From positions 6,605,905 to 6,669,904 of the forward strand of contig NW_004624805.1 in the NCBI RefSeq assembly GCF_000247695.1: a stretch of 64,000 bases of DNA. Reading direction: 5' to 3'. The position numbers and the translations under genes are program-made. This document shows, in pieces, positions 11,640 through 24,354 of this stretch. This DNA is from Heterocephalus glaber (Eukaryota; Chordata; Mammalia; Rodentia; Bathyergidae). Position 1 is the stretch's first letter. Each line of letters begins with the position of its first letter. Below the pieces are notes generated by a model. The model ran no database searches. It had not been told where the DNA came from and was given only the letters and a program-made list of their open reading frames with translations.

Positions 11640-12062
11640 ATCTGCATTGGCACAAACATGTGAGTTTAAGCTACCACTATCCTCTGAACAACTTCCCACT
11701 TCCTAGTAGGGTTTCTCTCTAGAGGTCCCCCCAAGCCACATGCACTCACAGGTGGGGCTTGTGGAAGGTGCCTGTATGGGGGAGCCACACAGCTGACTGC
11801 TGTTAGGAGGCAAGGCCTGGCCGGAAACGGGGTTACTGGTGGCATAACCTGGAAGGGTGCACTTCTCTCCAGTCCCTGCTCTCCCTCTGCCTCCTGGCTG
11901 CCACGACGTGAGCAGCTTTTCCTCCGCCATGCCTCTCTGCCATCCCATTTCTTCTTTAGAGCCGGCCGACCATGGAACGAAACGCAAACCAAAATGAACC
12001 TTTCCTCCTTTAAGTTGTGGGTGTTGGGTATTGTGTCCCAGAGACGAGAAAGTAACTAAGAC
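11640..12062 (+). mobile_element. MaLR-type LTR
   Basis: The 3' half has the signature of rodent MaLR LTRs: a coding-free 'catggaacgaaacgcaaaccaaaatgaacc' block, CCTTTAAGTTGTGG, and the end GAAAGTAACTAAGACA. The 5' boundary is not clear. Two overlapping minus-strand ORFs (about 108 and 122 codons) lie inside it and are chance frames. Confidence 0.75.
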
Positions 12063-12224
12063 ACTTCCCAACCAATCTGACTGTGGATCTACTATTATCT
12101 GTTTGCAATCCCCTGGTTACAGAGCAATGTTAAAGAGCAATGTTTAAATTATAAATGGTGTGGACATCCATGGTGTGTCTATGGGCATCCATGTGCAGAA
12201 ACCTTAGCTACTTTATATCATTAG

Positions 12225-12290
12225 ATTTCTGGAGTACCTAGCACATAGATGGTCTACAGTAAGTAACTATAAATGCTCAGTCATTTGCTA
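12225..12290 (+). mobile_element. MIR/L2-type ancient repeat fragment
   Basis: GTACCTAGCACATAGATGG followed by 'acagtaagtaactataaatgctc' matches the 3' end of mammalian MIR/L2-type elements (…CCTAGCACATAGTAGG…AATAAATG). Confidence 0.5.
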
Positions 12291-12623
12291 AGTATTCCTG
12301 ACCAAAAGACCGCCACATGCTTTCTACCACAAACATGAATATCACCAAGTTCAAAGCTTTATTGAGGTATCAATAAATACTTTGCAGTAGTTAAGCTACA
12401 AAATTAATCAAAAAATAAAGGGCCAGCATAGAAGGGACCAATAACTGAGATGAAAAAGGAGCCACTACATGTAAAGTAGTAAACTGAAAGGATGGTACCA
12501 TACAAACACAAACAAAAAAAAAATATGCAAGTTAGTGTTGCAAAAAACAACCAGCAAAGGAGACAACTTGACTTGTACTATTAAAGGATGAGAATATAAG
12601 CAAAAAGGAAGGCACTACAAGAG

Positions 12624-12720
12624 GCCAGGAGTGTAGCTCAGTGAGGCAGGAGGTATGCAGCCCATGTGCAAGGCTTGGGCTCAATCCTCAGCAACAAAAA
12701 AACAAAACAACCAAAAAAGG
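12624..12720 (+). mobile_element. Diverged ID-like SINE
   Basis: GGCCAGGAGTGTAGCTCAGTG is a good start and A box. The B box is GGGCTCAATCC, followed by an A-rich tail. Confidence 0.7.
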
Positions 12721-13827
12721 GAAACCCACCACAAATGAAAACTCTCCCATGGGTGTGTGTGTTTACAAGAGTACAGGCCAAGCGTGAATAGGTCTGATTT
12801 AAAGGGAGGGAAACAAAAGGCCAAAGAGACTGATCTGATTACACAACAGGTTTGTTTTTAAAACATTAAGGCTGAATATTTCAAAGGCAGCACAGGATGA
12901 GAACAATGAAACCCAGCTAAAGAGCTTAAGACTGGATATGATTAGGAATCACAGCCCTAACTCCACTGGGCCATGAACAGTACTTGAAATATATTCCGAC
13001 ATAAAGCCTACTACAGCTCTGTAGCCTGAATCCTAGGACTACTTCCCCAGTCCACACATGCAGAACATGAGTCTTCAGAAACATCTGCAATTTCAAACTA
13101 AGCTGGTAAGTAAGTGGTAGAAGTGGAGTTGGAACACAGCAAATAAACCACTTACACATCCAAGAGGTAGAAATCTTCTGCAACAATCACATGATACCAG
13201 TTGTGCTTTAAAGTCTCCAGGGAACGGGCAAAGCAAAGGCCACACAGGCAGCAAAGAAAGCGGCAACTGCAGTCAGGGAGGCCAGAGGTGAGCACCATGG
13301 GGGCGGGGGACATTAAAATACAGTCCTGTAAGAGAGAATGCTGGGGGGAAGAAGAGTTGTTGGGATTCAAACATGAGTCTCCAGTTCATAACCTTAGCCA
13401 TGAAAAGCTCACGGGAGCCCGGTCAACTGGAAAGTGAATGTGTTTTTCCATCTTGGATCTTTCGAACGAGGTGGTAAGATGACTGAGTTAGTCACAGTAG
13501 GCAACAGGTATCGGGAGCAACGAGACCAAAGCATGCTTACAAGAGCAGGGCTAGACTAATAATAGCTCATGGATCCATTTTATACGGTGTGTGTTTCATA
13601 AACCCAAAGAGGACATTGTTTTAGTATGGAAAACTAACAACGGTTACCAAAAAAGAAAAGACAAAAACCTTTAATAACATAACACCCCACAACACAGTTC
13701 CCAAAGTGAACCTGGCAACAGCACTTGTGCACACCCTTGTCAACCCAAACCCCGCGGCCACCTGCTCAAGTCCATCGCAAAGGTTTCGCTACCCTGTGCA
13801 ATTTTGTTGTTGTTTTGCTTTTGCTTT

Positions 13828-13945
13828 TGTTTTTTCATAGTGCAGGCTGGCCTTCAACTTACTATGGAGCACAGGCTGCCCTCAAACTTAGAGCAATACT
13901 CCTGCCTCAGCCTCCCAAGTGCTGGGATTCCTGGCGTGAGCAGCA
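13828..13945 (-). mobile_element. B1-like SINE, reverse orientation
   Basis: Reverse-strand B1 wording: 'aggctggccttcaactta', CTGCCTCAGCCTCCCAAGTG, CTGGGATT. It forms the second half of a short chance ORF. Confidence 0.78.
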
Positions 13946-14949
13946 TAGCACAAAATATTGAGGCTCTCTGCTAAAATGCACATGGAAATTGCAACCAAAT
14001 ATAAGGCTTTCGACTTATGGGCAGCATCCATTTTTACATTTCTAGCCAATTTAAGGCATAGGAACAAATAGCAATTTTAGTAAAGGTTAAAGAAACACTG
14101 AGGATTATGTTAGCAAGTAGGCACATAAAGAAGACCTCTATTGACAACACAAAAAGCTAGAACTGAAAAATGTCATCTGGTCTTTATCAACACAGCCAGT
14201 TAGCATCAGAATAGACAAAATGGAAGCGAAAGTAAGGACAGTGACTCATCTTCGTTACTGAACACTTCACACGGTGCTGTTTCTAACGCTAAGAAAAAGC
14301 AGGCGATGATAATCACAGGATACACAGTAAGCTTCAATTAGAGAGGAGAAAGAGGGGTTTTTTGAGCTACCGCACAGCAGTGTGGAAGGCAGTGAACTAC
14401 TGAGCACCATGCACTTCAGTTTTGCAGGAGACCGATCTCAAGCGTCCTCATTCTAGACGATGTCACGTGCTGGAGGTGACAGTGTGCTGACTTGATTTGG
14501 TCACTGCACGTTGTATTCAAAACTCATTACTTGGTACCCCATAAATATATACTGCTATAATGTGTTGGTATGTAAAGGAAAAAAACAAAATAAACGTGTG
14601 TATTAAAAAGATGCAAAGATATGCACAAATTTATATTAACAGTTGCTCCTGGGCAGAAAGAAAACAGAACCGGAAAGAGGAAAAAAAAGAATTTTTTCAT
14701 TAAATAAAAAAACGTGAAAAACACCAAAATGTTAATCACTATTAATATTGGGTAAAGGTTATATGGTGTTTATGCTGCCATTCAGTATTTCTGAAATTTT
14801 ACAAAAAAAAAAAAAATTTAAAGGACCCAAATCCTTCACACAGGAAAAATATCCCGTGACACATCTCCGGCACATTCTGCCTGAACAACTCAGGATGAAC
14901 GCGGGAAGCTCATTTCTCCACCAAACAGCCGATTTCTGCTTCAGACTCC
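13946..14949. other. Non-coding stretch, nothing recognised
   Basis: AT-rich sequence with A/T homopolymers (for example near 14800). No gene or repeat family identified. Confidence 0.4.
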
Positions 14950-14962
14950 TAACATGTTTCTT

Positions 14963-15062
14963 TTTTTTTCTTTTCTTTTCTTTTTTGGTACCAGGGATCG
15001 AAGTCGGGACTTGGTGCTTGTGTGGCAGGTGCCAGAATCACTGAGCTAAATCCCCGGCCCCT
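14963..15062 (-). mobile_element. ID-type SINE with long CT-rich tail
   Basis: A TTTTC repeat tail (its A tail, reversed), GGTACCAGGGATCGAAGTCG and the complement of the A box. TAACATGTTTCTT occurs on both sides (14950-14962 and 15063-15075), a clear target duplication. Confidence 0.9.
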
Positions 15063-15456
15063 TAACATGTTTCTTGAAACAGAATGGCACAATTAGCAGG
15101 TCGGAGTTCAGGTTCGATCTCCCAAAGTTCATCTACAGGATGAGCCCGAGTTTTAGGCAAGTTCTCCAATGGCAGCAACTTAAGGAAAAGAATCTGCCTC
15201 AGTATCCCCTTAAGAGGTGGCCAGGAAGAGACCCAAGGATGAAGAGGCTCCTACAGCCCTCTGAGTAAACCTGTCTTTCCTCCCACGCACCAGTCACTGC
15301 CCCCTCTCTCCCTTCCCAAGCCCTTCTTCAAAACTCAGCTCCTTGTACCAATCCCCACAGGACAGAAGCTCTTTTGCTTTTAAGAGATAAACCTCTGAGT
15401 TACCCTTTCTGCCCTCCAGAAATGCACAGCATGTTCTTTAAGGAATCCATCCAGTG

Positions 15457-15690
15457 CCCCCAGCACAGGCCTGTAATCCCGAACTCTGGGAGGCTGAGCC
15501 ATGAAGACTGCAAACTGGAGCTCAGCCTGGGCAACTGAGCAACTCAGCATGATCCTCTAAATAATGACAGAGAGAGAGGGAGGGAGAGAGAGAGGGAGGG
15601 AGGGAGAGAGAGAGAGAGAGAGAGAGAATGGGCTGCCTGGGGACAGCTTGGTGTGAAGGCCCTGGGTTCATTCTCCAGTCAAAGAAAAAA
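15457..15690 (+). mobile_element. B1-ID composite SINE split by (AG)n
   Basis: The B1 half (15457-15560) and ID half ('ggacagcttggtgtgaaggccctgggttcat', 15640-15685) are separated by an expanded purine microsatellite that grew from the linker. Confidence 0.72.
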
Positions 15691-15760
15691 TGGAGGGAGG
15701 GAAAAAGGGAAAGTAGAGAAGGAGGGGAAAAAGAGAGAAAAAAGGAAGGAGGGAGGGAGG
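15566..15760 (+). repeat. (AG)n/(GGA)n purine tracts
   Basis: Nearly pure GA/GGGA repeats at 15566-15628 and 15690-15760 flank the ID half of the composite SINE. They produce arginine/lysine/glutamate- and serine/leucine-rich chance ORFs on the two strands. Confidence 0.9.
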
Positions 15761-15767
15761 CCACGAG

Positions 15768-15905
15768 TGCCAGGTGCGGTGGTGCCTGCCGTAAGCCCAG
15801 CACTCAGCACGACCCAGGCAGGAGCATCCCCAGTCGGAGGCCAGCCTGGGCTACACAGTGAGAGCCTGTCTCAAACCCCTCCCCCACCAGAAAGAGAAAA
15901 AAAAT
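15768..15905 (+). mobile_element. B1-like SINE
   Basis: 'gccaggtgcggtggtgcctgcc' start, 'ggaggccagcctgggctacac', 'gcctgtctcaaa'. A CpG remains in the first block. Part of a chance ORF runs across it. Confidence 0.78.
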
Positions 15906-16802
15906 CCAGGCGGTTGCCCCACAAGCATTTATACCACACTGGCACCAGCGTTATAAGAAAAAGGGGAAAATCCTGACCCTCATAGGCACTTCTAGCAATT
16001 TTCACTCTTCTCAATGGCTTAGCCTTAAGACAGGCCCATCATCAGAGCCCAGAAAACCCAGAGTGAGCTGTGGCTAGAGGAACCCTGGGCACTCCCACCT
16101 CAGCCAGGGCCAAGACAAGGAGAGGCTCCAGTGTGGGGTGAGGCCCTTGTCGGGCATCAGCTTAGCTGGTCTGCGCCTCTCTAAGGCCCGAGCCAGACAG
16201 GTGAGCTGCCCGCCGGCAACCCCAGGACCACAGGTGACAGAGAACAAGGGGACACACGCTCACACACCTGCTTTCCACTTCTTCCCATCAGCCACAAACT
16301 CAGTGCAGCCCCTGCCAAGACCCCTCTATCTAAGAGGACGAAAATAAATCAAAAAGAAACATTATCGTACATATTTGTTTTAGGAGCAATCAAACATAAA
16401 GCAGTAATATAATGATGCTGTAGTCTGAATTTCAAGGAACACAATTCCTTTTACTAGAGCTGGACACAGAGGAGACTGGTGCGATTTCTGTACTCTGTAC
16501 TCTGGATTAATAATAGCAACACAGTCATGAAATCCCCAGGCTCTGGACTCCGAAGGGCAGGCCTGGGCCAGCCAGGAGCAGGGTGTGATCAACCAGGCCC
16601 TTGTCACCTCACCCCTGGGAAAGCACAGCCCGGACGGGAGCCACACGCAACAAGGGGACAGGCCCCAGGACAGCTAAATGGACGCCTCCCCCACCAAGCA
16701 ATCCAGGCTGCCAGCTTGGGCAAGGGAAGGAAAATCATATCTTGAAACATATTCCTATGCTTGCCTAGTGTGGAAGCGTAGGTAAAACACAGTGGAAAAT
16801 AG

Positions 16803-16945
16803 CCAGCTAGGTGAGGTGGTGCACCCTGAAATCCCAGCACTCTGGGAGGCTGAGGCAGGAAGACTGCAAGTTTGAGTCCTGCCCGGGTTACATACGAGTT
16901 AAAGGACGGCCCGGACTATGTAACCCAAAAACACCAAACGAAAGA
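16803..16945 (+). mobile_element. B1-like SINE
   Basis: 'gctaggtgaggtggtgcacc', AATCCCAGCACTCTGGGAG, GCTGAGGCAGGAAGACTGC, then a duplicated 'ggttacatacgagttaaaggacggcccggacta' block as in rodent B1-type SINEs. Confidence 0.78.
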
Positions 16946-16989
16946 AAAAGAAAGAGGTGCACCCAGTGCAGATGACTGGGGACAGTGGG

Positions 16990-17200
16990 ACCCCAACCCT
17001 TCCTCTTGCTCTTTTCCATGAGGTAAGCAGGTCATGTGCCACATTCTCCCACCCTGATGTGACGCCTCCCCAGAGGCCTAAAAGCAGCAGGCCATGGGGT
17101 CATGGAGTGGACCCTCCACAACCGTGAGTCAGAATGAACCTTCTCTTCTCGTCAGCTGTTCTCAGATAATCATGACAGTCAGAGAAAGCTGGCTAACACA
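16990..17200 (+). mobile_element. MaLR LTR fragment (3' part)
   Basis: Ends GAAAGCTGGCTAACACA, preceded by 'caaccgtgagtcagaatgaacc', the typical 3' portion of rodent MaLR LTRs. The 5' half is missing or too diverged. Confidence 0.6.
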
Positions 17201-19306
17201 TTAGCCTAAGTCCATACAACCGGCAGTGAGCAGAGCTGAATTAGAGACCCTAAACAGTTAGTTTTACTGTCCACACACTTTACCATTAGGGTCTATGGCC
17301 TTAAGGTTTTCAGGTGGGTGGCCAGGACAGCAGACACTAATTAAACAAGGAAGAAGGGTGTGGGGAGAGACCTTCCTACAGGCAGAGGCATTGTTAGACA
17401 TAGACCCTTCTCACAGTGAGGCTGCTGGCCTGAAGGAAGCTAAGTTTCGTACAAAAACCCCAAGAACTTGCTGTTGATGAACAAGACAAAGTGCATAGAT
17501 AGTGCCTGTGAGTTCGAGTGGAACTGTGTCATCTGTCATCTCTGTCCTTGCTGGAAACCGAGGTCCAGAGAAAGGCAGGCCACCGTGCGTTGTTTCTGCA
17601 CCCTCAGGTTACACAGGATCAAGTCTCGTCTACAGCAGATGGCCTCTGCTACCTGTTTGTGTCCCTCCTAAAAATGCTACCACTGGTTTTGACAGAAGAG
17701 AAGTTCTGATCAAACATGCTGACTCTGAGACATTCAAGCCTCGAGGAACATCCACTGAGCAGCTAACTACAAATTGCTACAGTGACTCGAGGCTCAGAGG
17801 GACTGGCTGAACTGGAGCTCACCGAAACCACAGGCACTTTAGAAATCACTCATTAGGAAATGAAGACTGAAAGCAAGACAGGGTCAAGGAATAATTTGGA
17901 GGGGTGAATAAGTGGGTCAGGGATTGAAGACAACCCCACGATGTAAGGGCAGGAACACAGAGAAAAACCAGTGGCAGAAAACACAAACAAACTGAGAACT
18001 AAGCTCCCAATGTCCAGTCATGAAATCTATGCCAGGAAACCACCCGAATCTCTACTAAAGACATCCCCAGCTCACTGCTCCTTCCTCAATTCAGCCTGAC
18101 CTCCTTCCAAGCTGGGCCCAGGACACCAGACAGTACACTGCCTGTGCTCCACATCTGGGCATGACTACTACACAGGCCTGTGATCTTGGGTCAAAAACTC
18201 CTGAATATTGTGTAGCTCGGGGGAGGCATTAAAAAATCACCACACAGTGGAAAGCAATTGCAATCTATTAAAACAAACATAAAACTTCTGAGCAATTCAT
18301 GCTTGTGGTGAGTTGCATTCTGAAGTGCCCTCAGCCTTCTCCTGGGCCAGCTTCTGTCGTTAAGTTATGCACTCTGGTGGAAAAATTTTAGAGCACCAGC
18401 CAAAGCAGGTGAAACCATGCCTGTGCAGATGGAGGTATGGAGCCCCAGAACAAAAGGTTAAAGGTGTGTGAAGGAGAGGAAAATCCCAATGGCATTCAAA
18501 TCACGCGGTTCCCACTCTGGTCTCTCATGTGCTGGAGAATGAGTAACCTGAGAGAGAATCCTGGCTTTACAGCTCAAGGGCAAATTATTCCATCTCTTCA
18601 TGATTCAAGCCAGAGCAACAGAAGTCAACTCAAAACCACTGGTTATCACTGGCAAAGTCCCAGGCGCTAAGCTGAAAAGAGCTGAACAGATCCCGGAGGT
18701 GAGTTTAATAGTACACACGCACATCAAAGCCTGAAGGAAGGGCTTTGCTGAGGTGACCATTCTGCAATTCACAGAAAAATACCATGGGACCAGCCAGGGT
18801 CACCAGCACCCCTCCTACTGCTGCCCGCAGTCAGCAGTTAACAGGTTCCCCCAAGGGGTCACAGCGCAAGGAGACCATAAGGCCCTTCCCCAGCCTCACG
18901 CAGTAAGGACTGTGCATTCTGCAACCGCTCGTCATGAGAAGGAACTCGGGAGGGAGGAGCAGCTGAAACAGGTCTGACCTGCAACCACAGCACCCGCGTC
19001 AAGGCCCAGGAGGCCCAGGACTGAAGGGAGCTGCCTCCCCGCCCCTTTTCTTCCCCTAATTCCAACAGAAGCTCCAATCCACCCGGCTGCTTCCTCCAAG
19101 TAATCACCTTCACCTGTCGGTCGCTTCCCCTCTTTCCAGAGAAAGCTTGGGTTTATTATCTATCATCCATTTCTCTTTTTTACATTAATTTTATGGGTAC
19201 ACTTTAGGTATACAATAGAATCCATTTCTCAACATGATAAATTATATGTATAGTAGGGGAAATGCTGTAACAAATACAACTTCTGCTTATCAGTCTGCCC
19301 TTGGAA
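17201..19306. other. Non-coding stretch with one MIR
   Basis: No exon supported. Several ORFs of 60-100 codons overlap in all frames at 17295-17810 and match nothing recognised. A MIR-like piece lies near 18535-18610. Confidence 0.4.
18535..18610 (+). mobile_element. MIR-like SINE fragment
   Basis: 'gagaatcctggctttacagctcaagggcaaattattccatctctt' follows the MIR core order (GAATCCTGGCTCT…, …GGGCAAGTTACTT…CTCT). Confidence 0.55.
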
Positions 19307-19320
19307 TAGGAACAAATTTT

Positions 19321-19403
19321 TTTTTTTTTTGGTACTGGGGATCGAACTCAGGTCCTTGCGCCTGCACAGCAGGCAGCAAAACCACTGAGCTAAATCCCCG
19401 GCC
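19321..19403 (-). mobile_element. ID-type SINE
   Basis: T run, GGTACTGGGGATCGAACTCA and A-box complement. AGGAACAAATTTTT flanks both sides (19307-19320 and 19404-19417). Confidence 0.92.
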
Positions 19404-19860
19404 CAGGAACAAATTTTTATAATAATAATAAAGGCCAACGTTTCTACCAGTTCTCTTTGTGATTATCTTTATCTGAAAAGAGGAGGAAAGTCAATCGCGC
19501 GCAAACACACTTACGGGTAAGTTCACTGCAAGAAGACAACAAAATGAACAGCTTCATACCGGTCAGGAACTGCTGGGCTCAGAAACATTTTCTTTCCCAG
19601 TGATACTGTAATAAACTTCCTTTCACTTGGAAAAATTCAACACAACAGAGCCAAAGAGTAACAGGGCCCTGTTTCTGATAAGACAGCTCTGGAGCCAGTG
19701 GAGAAATGTGTCCAGCTCAGCAGCCTCTGAGGAAACTGATCACCAGGAGGAGCCGGACTGCAACTGCATCAGGAAAGACGCTCTTCTCCCGGTGGTCCTG
19801 ACTCCCTGCAGGGCCTGCAGAGCCTTCCTTCCGGAACACCATCGCAACAAAACCCTCAGG

Positions 19861-19935
19861 GGGGCGTGCGTTCGGTGGGAGAGCACATGCTTAGCGTGCA
19901 CGAGGTCCCATGTCCAGCTCCACAAGAAAAGAAAG
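19861..19935 (+). mobile_element. Old ID-like SINE
   Basis: 'gtgcgttcggtgggagagcacatgcttagcgtgcacgaggtccc' resembles the older ID type with a GAGCGC-like block. It lies inside a 202-codon plus-strand ORF (19627-20235), showing that ORF to be fortuitous. Confidence 0.5.
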
Positions 19936-20359
19936 TCAGGTTCATGCTGCAAGGTTACCTGTCATTTCTCTCCCTTGACGGTCTCAGGAATGCAGAAGAG
20001 CACCAGGGTGTGTGCACCTGCTGGCCTCAGCGTGAATCCAGGCGGTGACCCCAACCAGCTGGGCGGCCGTCACCACTGTGAACTTGCAGTGAATAGACCA
20101 GTTTCACACAGCCATGCCCCAGTACAGTGGACGCAGAAGCAGAGAGAGAAGTTGACCCATCCACTAAGCCGGACATTAAAAACAGCTGTAAAAATGTCCA
20201 GCAGAGCCACTCTTCTCACTAAATTCTTTTCATGAAGTTATTTTTCACCAAGTCTTATCTGTTCATGTACTATGGAGTTACTGTTCAATACACATACTGA
20301 AATTTCCTGTTTAAATCCCTTCTGTGATAAATACTGATAGACAAAACTCATATAAACAA

Positions 20360-20545
20360 GGGGGGCATGCAGATGCGCTCCTGCAACCCCTGCATTCTGG
20401 GAAGCTGAGGCAGGAGTAACTGAATTCGAGCATGGGCAACTTAGTGACTTGGAGAGACCTTGTCTCGATAGAAAATGACACAAAAGTGTTAGGGATGTAG
20501 CTCAGTGTGAAGTGGGTTCAATCCCCAGGACCATACGCACACAAA
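20360..20545 (+). mobile_element. B1-ID composite SINE
   Basis: B1 half ('gggcatgcagatgcgctcctg', GAAGCTGAGGCAGGAGTAAC, CTTGTCTCGA), then ID half with GATGTAGCTCAGTG and B box GGGTTCAATCCCC. Confidence 0.8.
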
Positions 20546-20591
20546 AAATTCATACACAAAAGGCCTTTGAGGTCTTCAATTTTTAAAACTA

Positions 20592-20750
20592 CGGCTGGGC
20601 ATGATACCACACTCCTGTAACACAGCTCCTGAGGAGGCTGAGGCAGGAAGGTTAAGTTTGAGACAAGCCTGGACAACTTAACGAGACCCTGTGTCTCAGG
20701 GCTCAGTGCTCCCAGCGTTCAACCCCTAGTACTACAAAAAAAAAAAGAAA
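20592..20750 (+). mobile_element. B1-ID composite SINE (degraded)
   Basis: The B1 half 'ggctgggcatgataccacac' to 'gaccctgtgtctcagggctcag' is followed by a short ID remnant with 'gttcaacccctagtact' and an A run. Confidence 0.75.
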
Positions 20751-21109
20751 AAGTTGAGTGGTACTGAAATCCAAAGTCTGAAAGCTTGTCACAATGTGCT
20801 CCCAACATGAGCTTTCTCCTCAATTTCCCCTTTGAACGGAACTCTAAAGTTGAGAGTCAGGCAGGAGCTGAGCGACAGACAGGGCACTCACTACCCGCCA
20901 TGGGTCACCCGCCCAGCCATGAGAGGGCTTCCTGGGAGCACTGCGCATCCAACTGTGAGGTGGGGCGGGGATATGGGCAGCACCTCTCCCTTCTCAGCTC
21001 CGAGACCTCCTGGCTCACCGAGTGTGCCCACACCGGTGCATTAAGGAAGCCAGAGGCCATAGGCAAGGACCTCCAGAACAGAACCGGCGTCACACAGGAA
21101 AGAGTACCG

Positions 21110-22126
21110 AGAATGGACAAATGGGATCATATCAAAACTTCCGCACAGAAAAAGAAACAACGAACACAATGAGAAGACAACCTAAGAATGGGAAGAAAAG
21201 ACTAATATCTACAATATATTATAGAAGACTAGTATCTAGAATATATAAAGAACTCAAAAAGAATTAAACCTAAAAATAAAATGCAATCAAAAACTGGGCA
21301 AGTAAAATGAACAGACACTGAATTTCATCACAGAAGAAATACAAATGCTCAATAAATACATGAAGAAATGTTCAACATCACTGGCCATTAGAGAAATGAA
21401 AATTAAAACAACACTGAGATTCTGTCTTGTCCCAGAAAGGATGCCCATCATCAAGAAATCAGATAATAACAAATGCTGACAAGGCTGTGGGGAAAAAGGA
21501 ACTCTTCTACATTTTTGGTGGGAATATAAACTAGTACAACCATTGCAGATATCAGTTTGGAGATTCCTCAAAAAACTAAAAATAGAAATTCCATTTGACC
21601 CAGCTATTCCCCTTCTAGATGTCTTCCCAAAAGAGTTAAATACATCATATTACAGTGATACATGCATATCCATGTTTATACCAGCACAATTCATAATAGC
21701 TAAATCTCGGAAGCAGTCTATGTGTTCATCAAGAGATGAATGGAAAAAGAAAATGTATTTACACACCGTGGAGTACTATTCTGCCACAAAAAAGGGTAAA
21801 CTTGAGTCATCTGTAGGAAAGTGGATGCACCTTGAGACTACAAGTTTAAATGAAATAAATCAGACACATGAGCTTAAAGATCACATGGTTTCTCTTACAT
21901 GAGAAACCCAAACTTTAAATAAAGAGCAAAACAGAAGATAATAGGAAGTAGGGAGTTAGATCTTTCTGCAAAGAGGATCTGCAAAGAGATGGAGGGAGGG
22001 GGAGATAGTGGAGGGAAAGATCAGTAAGGGAACTGGGATGTGTTATGTGCATGTACCAACCCCACACAGGAACGTAAACATTATATACCGCCAACATACA
22101 TTAATAAAAATTAAAAATAAATAAAA
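21110..22126 (+). mobile_element. LINE-1 3' end (5'-truncated)
   Basis: Translations match the L1 ORF2 C-terminus in order: DKWDHIKT near 21113, RRLVSRIYKELK near 21222-21260, then a 119-codon frame at 21543-21902 containing IPFDPAIPLL, FIIAKS and a YSATKKGKLES-type block. A purine-rich 3' UTR (21950-22020) and A-rich end follow. The ORF2 part is broken by stops near 21266 and by frameshifts. This is a dead 5'-truncated copy. Confidence 0.88.
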
Positions 22127-23338
22127 TGCCTTTGCAACTTCAGGGGAAAAAAGAGCCACAGACTAAGCTGTTTCCCACACCCGTTTCCTTCTGGTCAACT
22201 CAAGAAAAAGCCAACAGTAAACCAAAGCAAAAGAAGCCGCTCTCCTTCTGTACCAACCAGCGGCACTCTTCAGGAGCAGATGTGTGCAGAAGTTCCTGAA
22301 AACCCACAATCGGGAGCGGCAGGGCAAGGCCAGCCCTCACTTTCCTGCGTTTAAGTCACTCAGCGCCGAGCAACTGCGCTGGGTCCGAGGGACACAGGGC
22401 CAGGGCTGCTGCTTAGTGCAAAGCGCGGGACAGAAGGGTCCTCCTGCGGCCCTGATGCTGGGTGTACAAGGCCAGGGACGTGTGGCACACTCAGCCGGGC
22501 CATCACAGGTGCCTGGATGCCTCCCAGCAGGGCACAGGCCTGGCTGCTGGGCCACCACGCACAGACAGGTGCAGTTTACCCACTCCCACGGAGCAGGGAC
22601 AAAAGCGGTCCCGTATGAACGCGCTATATTTTGTAACTGTCCCACTCACAATTAGTGCTCTTCTTCTTCACTTTCTACTGGGGAATATTCAAGCAGACAC
22701 TAAATGAAGAGACTCGGACCACGACATGAGCCCGTGGGTACCCACCACTCACCTTCAGCCCACCGCCTGTCTGGTGCATCTACAGCCCCCATGTTCCCAG
22801 CCCCCATTACTACGCCGCTGTTTCATTTTTATCTCTCATTATTTAAAAAGCTGTTGTTACATAATTTTAGAAAGTGAAGCAGTAACTCACTATAATCTTA
22901 ATGCCTATTATTATTATATGAACTGTTTTTATTTGAACATGGACATTAATATATAGTAGGTAGACAATTCGAGAATTTCATGTGAACATAATGAATTCTT
23001 TATTACAGTAGAATTATCCTGATAACAAGGTTTTGTAATCTTCTGCTCACTTTATATTAACAATTCTCAAAAAGAATAATAAATACTGCCACGCATTTGG
23101 GTTGTTTCTATTTTTAGGTGTTAAAATACTGTAATGAACAACCATATATATGAATGTTGTGTGCATCTAATAACACACTAGTGAATGTCAGACGTGCATT
23201 AATTAATGGAAAGAAATGGGCTCCCAGGGTGCACAATGCAGCAACTGATTTAAGATCTAAAGCCAGGGAGACAGGGAACCTAGCTCCTCTGGATAGGATG
23301 ACTCGGCAAAAAACACTAAGTAGGGACTCATGGAACCT
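22127..23338. other. Non-coding stretch, nothing recognised
   Basis: 22200-22720 is fairly GC-rich, with a 123-codon plus frame and an overlapping 102-codon minus frame, neither resembling a known protein. From 22800 on the sequence is AT-rich. Confidence 0.4.
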
Positions 23339-23490
23339 ACAGCCAGGTGAAGTGGCACACACCTATAATCCCAGCACTCCGGAGGCTGAGACAGGAGGCT
23401 CACAAGTCTGAGGCCAGCCTGGGTTACAGAGTGGATTCAAGCCCAGACTGGACTATATAGCTCTCTCCAAAAATCAAAACAACAACAGCA
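23339..23490 (+). mobile_element. B1-like SINE
   Basis: 'agccaggtgaagtggcacac', AATCCCAGCACTCCGGAG, 'gaggccagcctgggttaca' followed by its duplicated copy 'gattcaagcccagactggacta', then an A-rich tail. Confidence 0.8.
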
Positions 23491-23757
23491 ACAAAACACC
23501 TAGAAACAGCTCGATTTCAATTGGGAACTCTTGTTAGAAGGTAAACATTAGCAAAATATGTGGTATTTGGGGAAATATTAAACATGTATTAATATATCAA
23601 CTTTGTGGGGAATTTAAACTGTAAAAGTGCTGAAAATTAAGTTTCCATTTACAGAGAACATATTAGGTGCTAAGTTTAAAAAATGAAGAAAGCAGGTATG
23701 GAAGTATCTGGCCATCTAAGAGAAGAGATAAACAATTACCAAAAAAAATGTTGTAAG

Positions 23758-23844
23758 GGCTGGGGATTTAGCTCAGTGGTTTCACTGCATGCTGTGAAAG
23801 CGCAAGGACCCAAGTTCGATCCCTGGTACCAAAAAAAAAAAAAA
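23758..23844 (+). mobile_element. ID-type SINE
   Basis: A box TAGCTCAGTGG, B box AGTTCGATCCC, a GGTACC end and a long A run. Flanking copies of AAAAAATGTTGTAAG lie at 23743-23757 and again after the A tail at about 23845-23859. Confidence 0.9.
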
Positions 23845-24354
23845 AAAAAATGTTGTAAGTCCTTTCCTAGAAAAAAGAACACAGGAACAACTCACCTTTC
23901 TAGATACCAATACAGAAACAAGTTGCAGTAATAAAAATAAAACCAGAAACCATTGTGGAGTTAGAACAGGAACAGACAAACTGATCAGAACAGTGCAGGG
24001 AGCCTAAAAATAAACAGGGATGAGCAGATGGGGTGGGAGGTGTGTGTTCCTGGATAAATGATAATGTGGGCCACGACCCATCGGGTCATCAAGTAAATGA
24101 GACTAGGGGAAATTAGCTTGCCATAAAAAAAATCCATAAAAAAACATACCTTTAACTAGAAATGGGACAAATATTTCCTAAACAAGACTTGGTGAAAAAA
24201 ATGGGTGGATCATGACATAAAATTCTGTTCAAAAGAGAATTTCAAAGAAAAATCCTGACAGATCAGAAAAGCTAAGATTTTTTTATAAGTGCTAGAGACT
24301 GAACCCCAAAGAAAAGATATACTGTACCTGCAACATTTAAAACCCAACAAGAAC

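Noticed and set aside
19627..20235. 202-codon plus-strand ORF
   Set aside because: It runs through an ID-like SINE remnant, has an overlapping antisense frame, no domain or signal I recognise, and no splice or promoter context.
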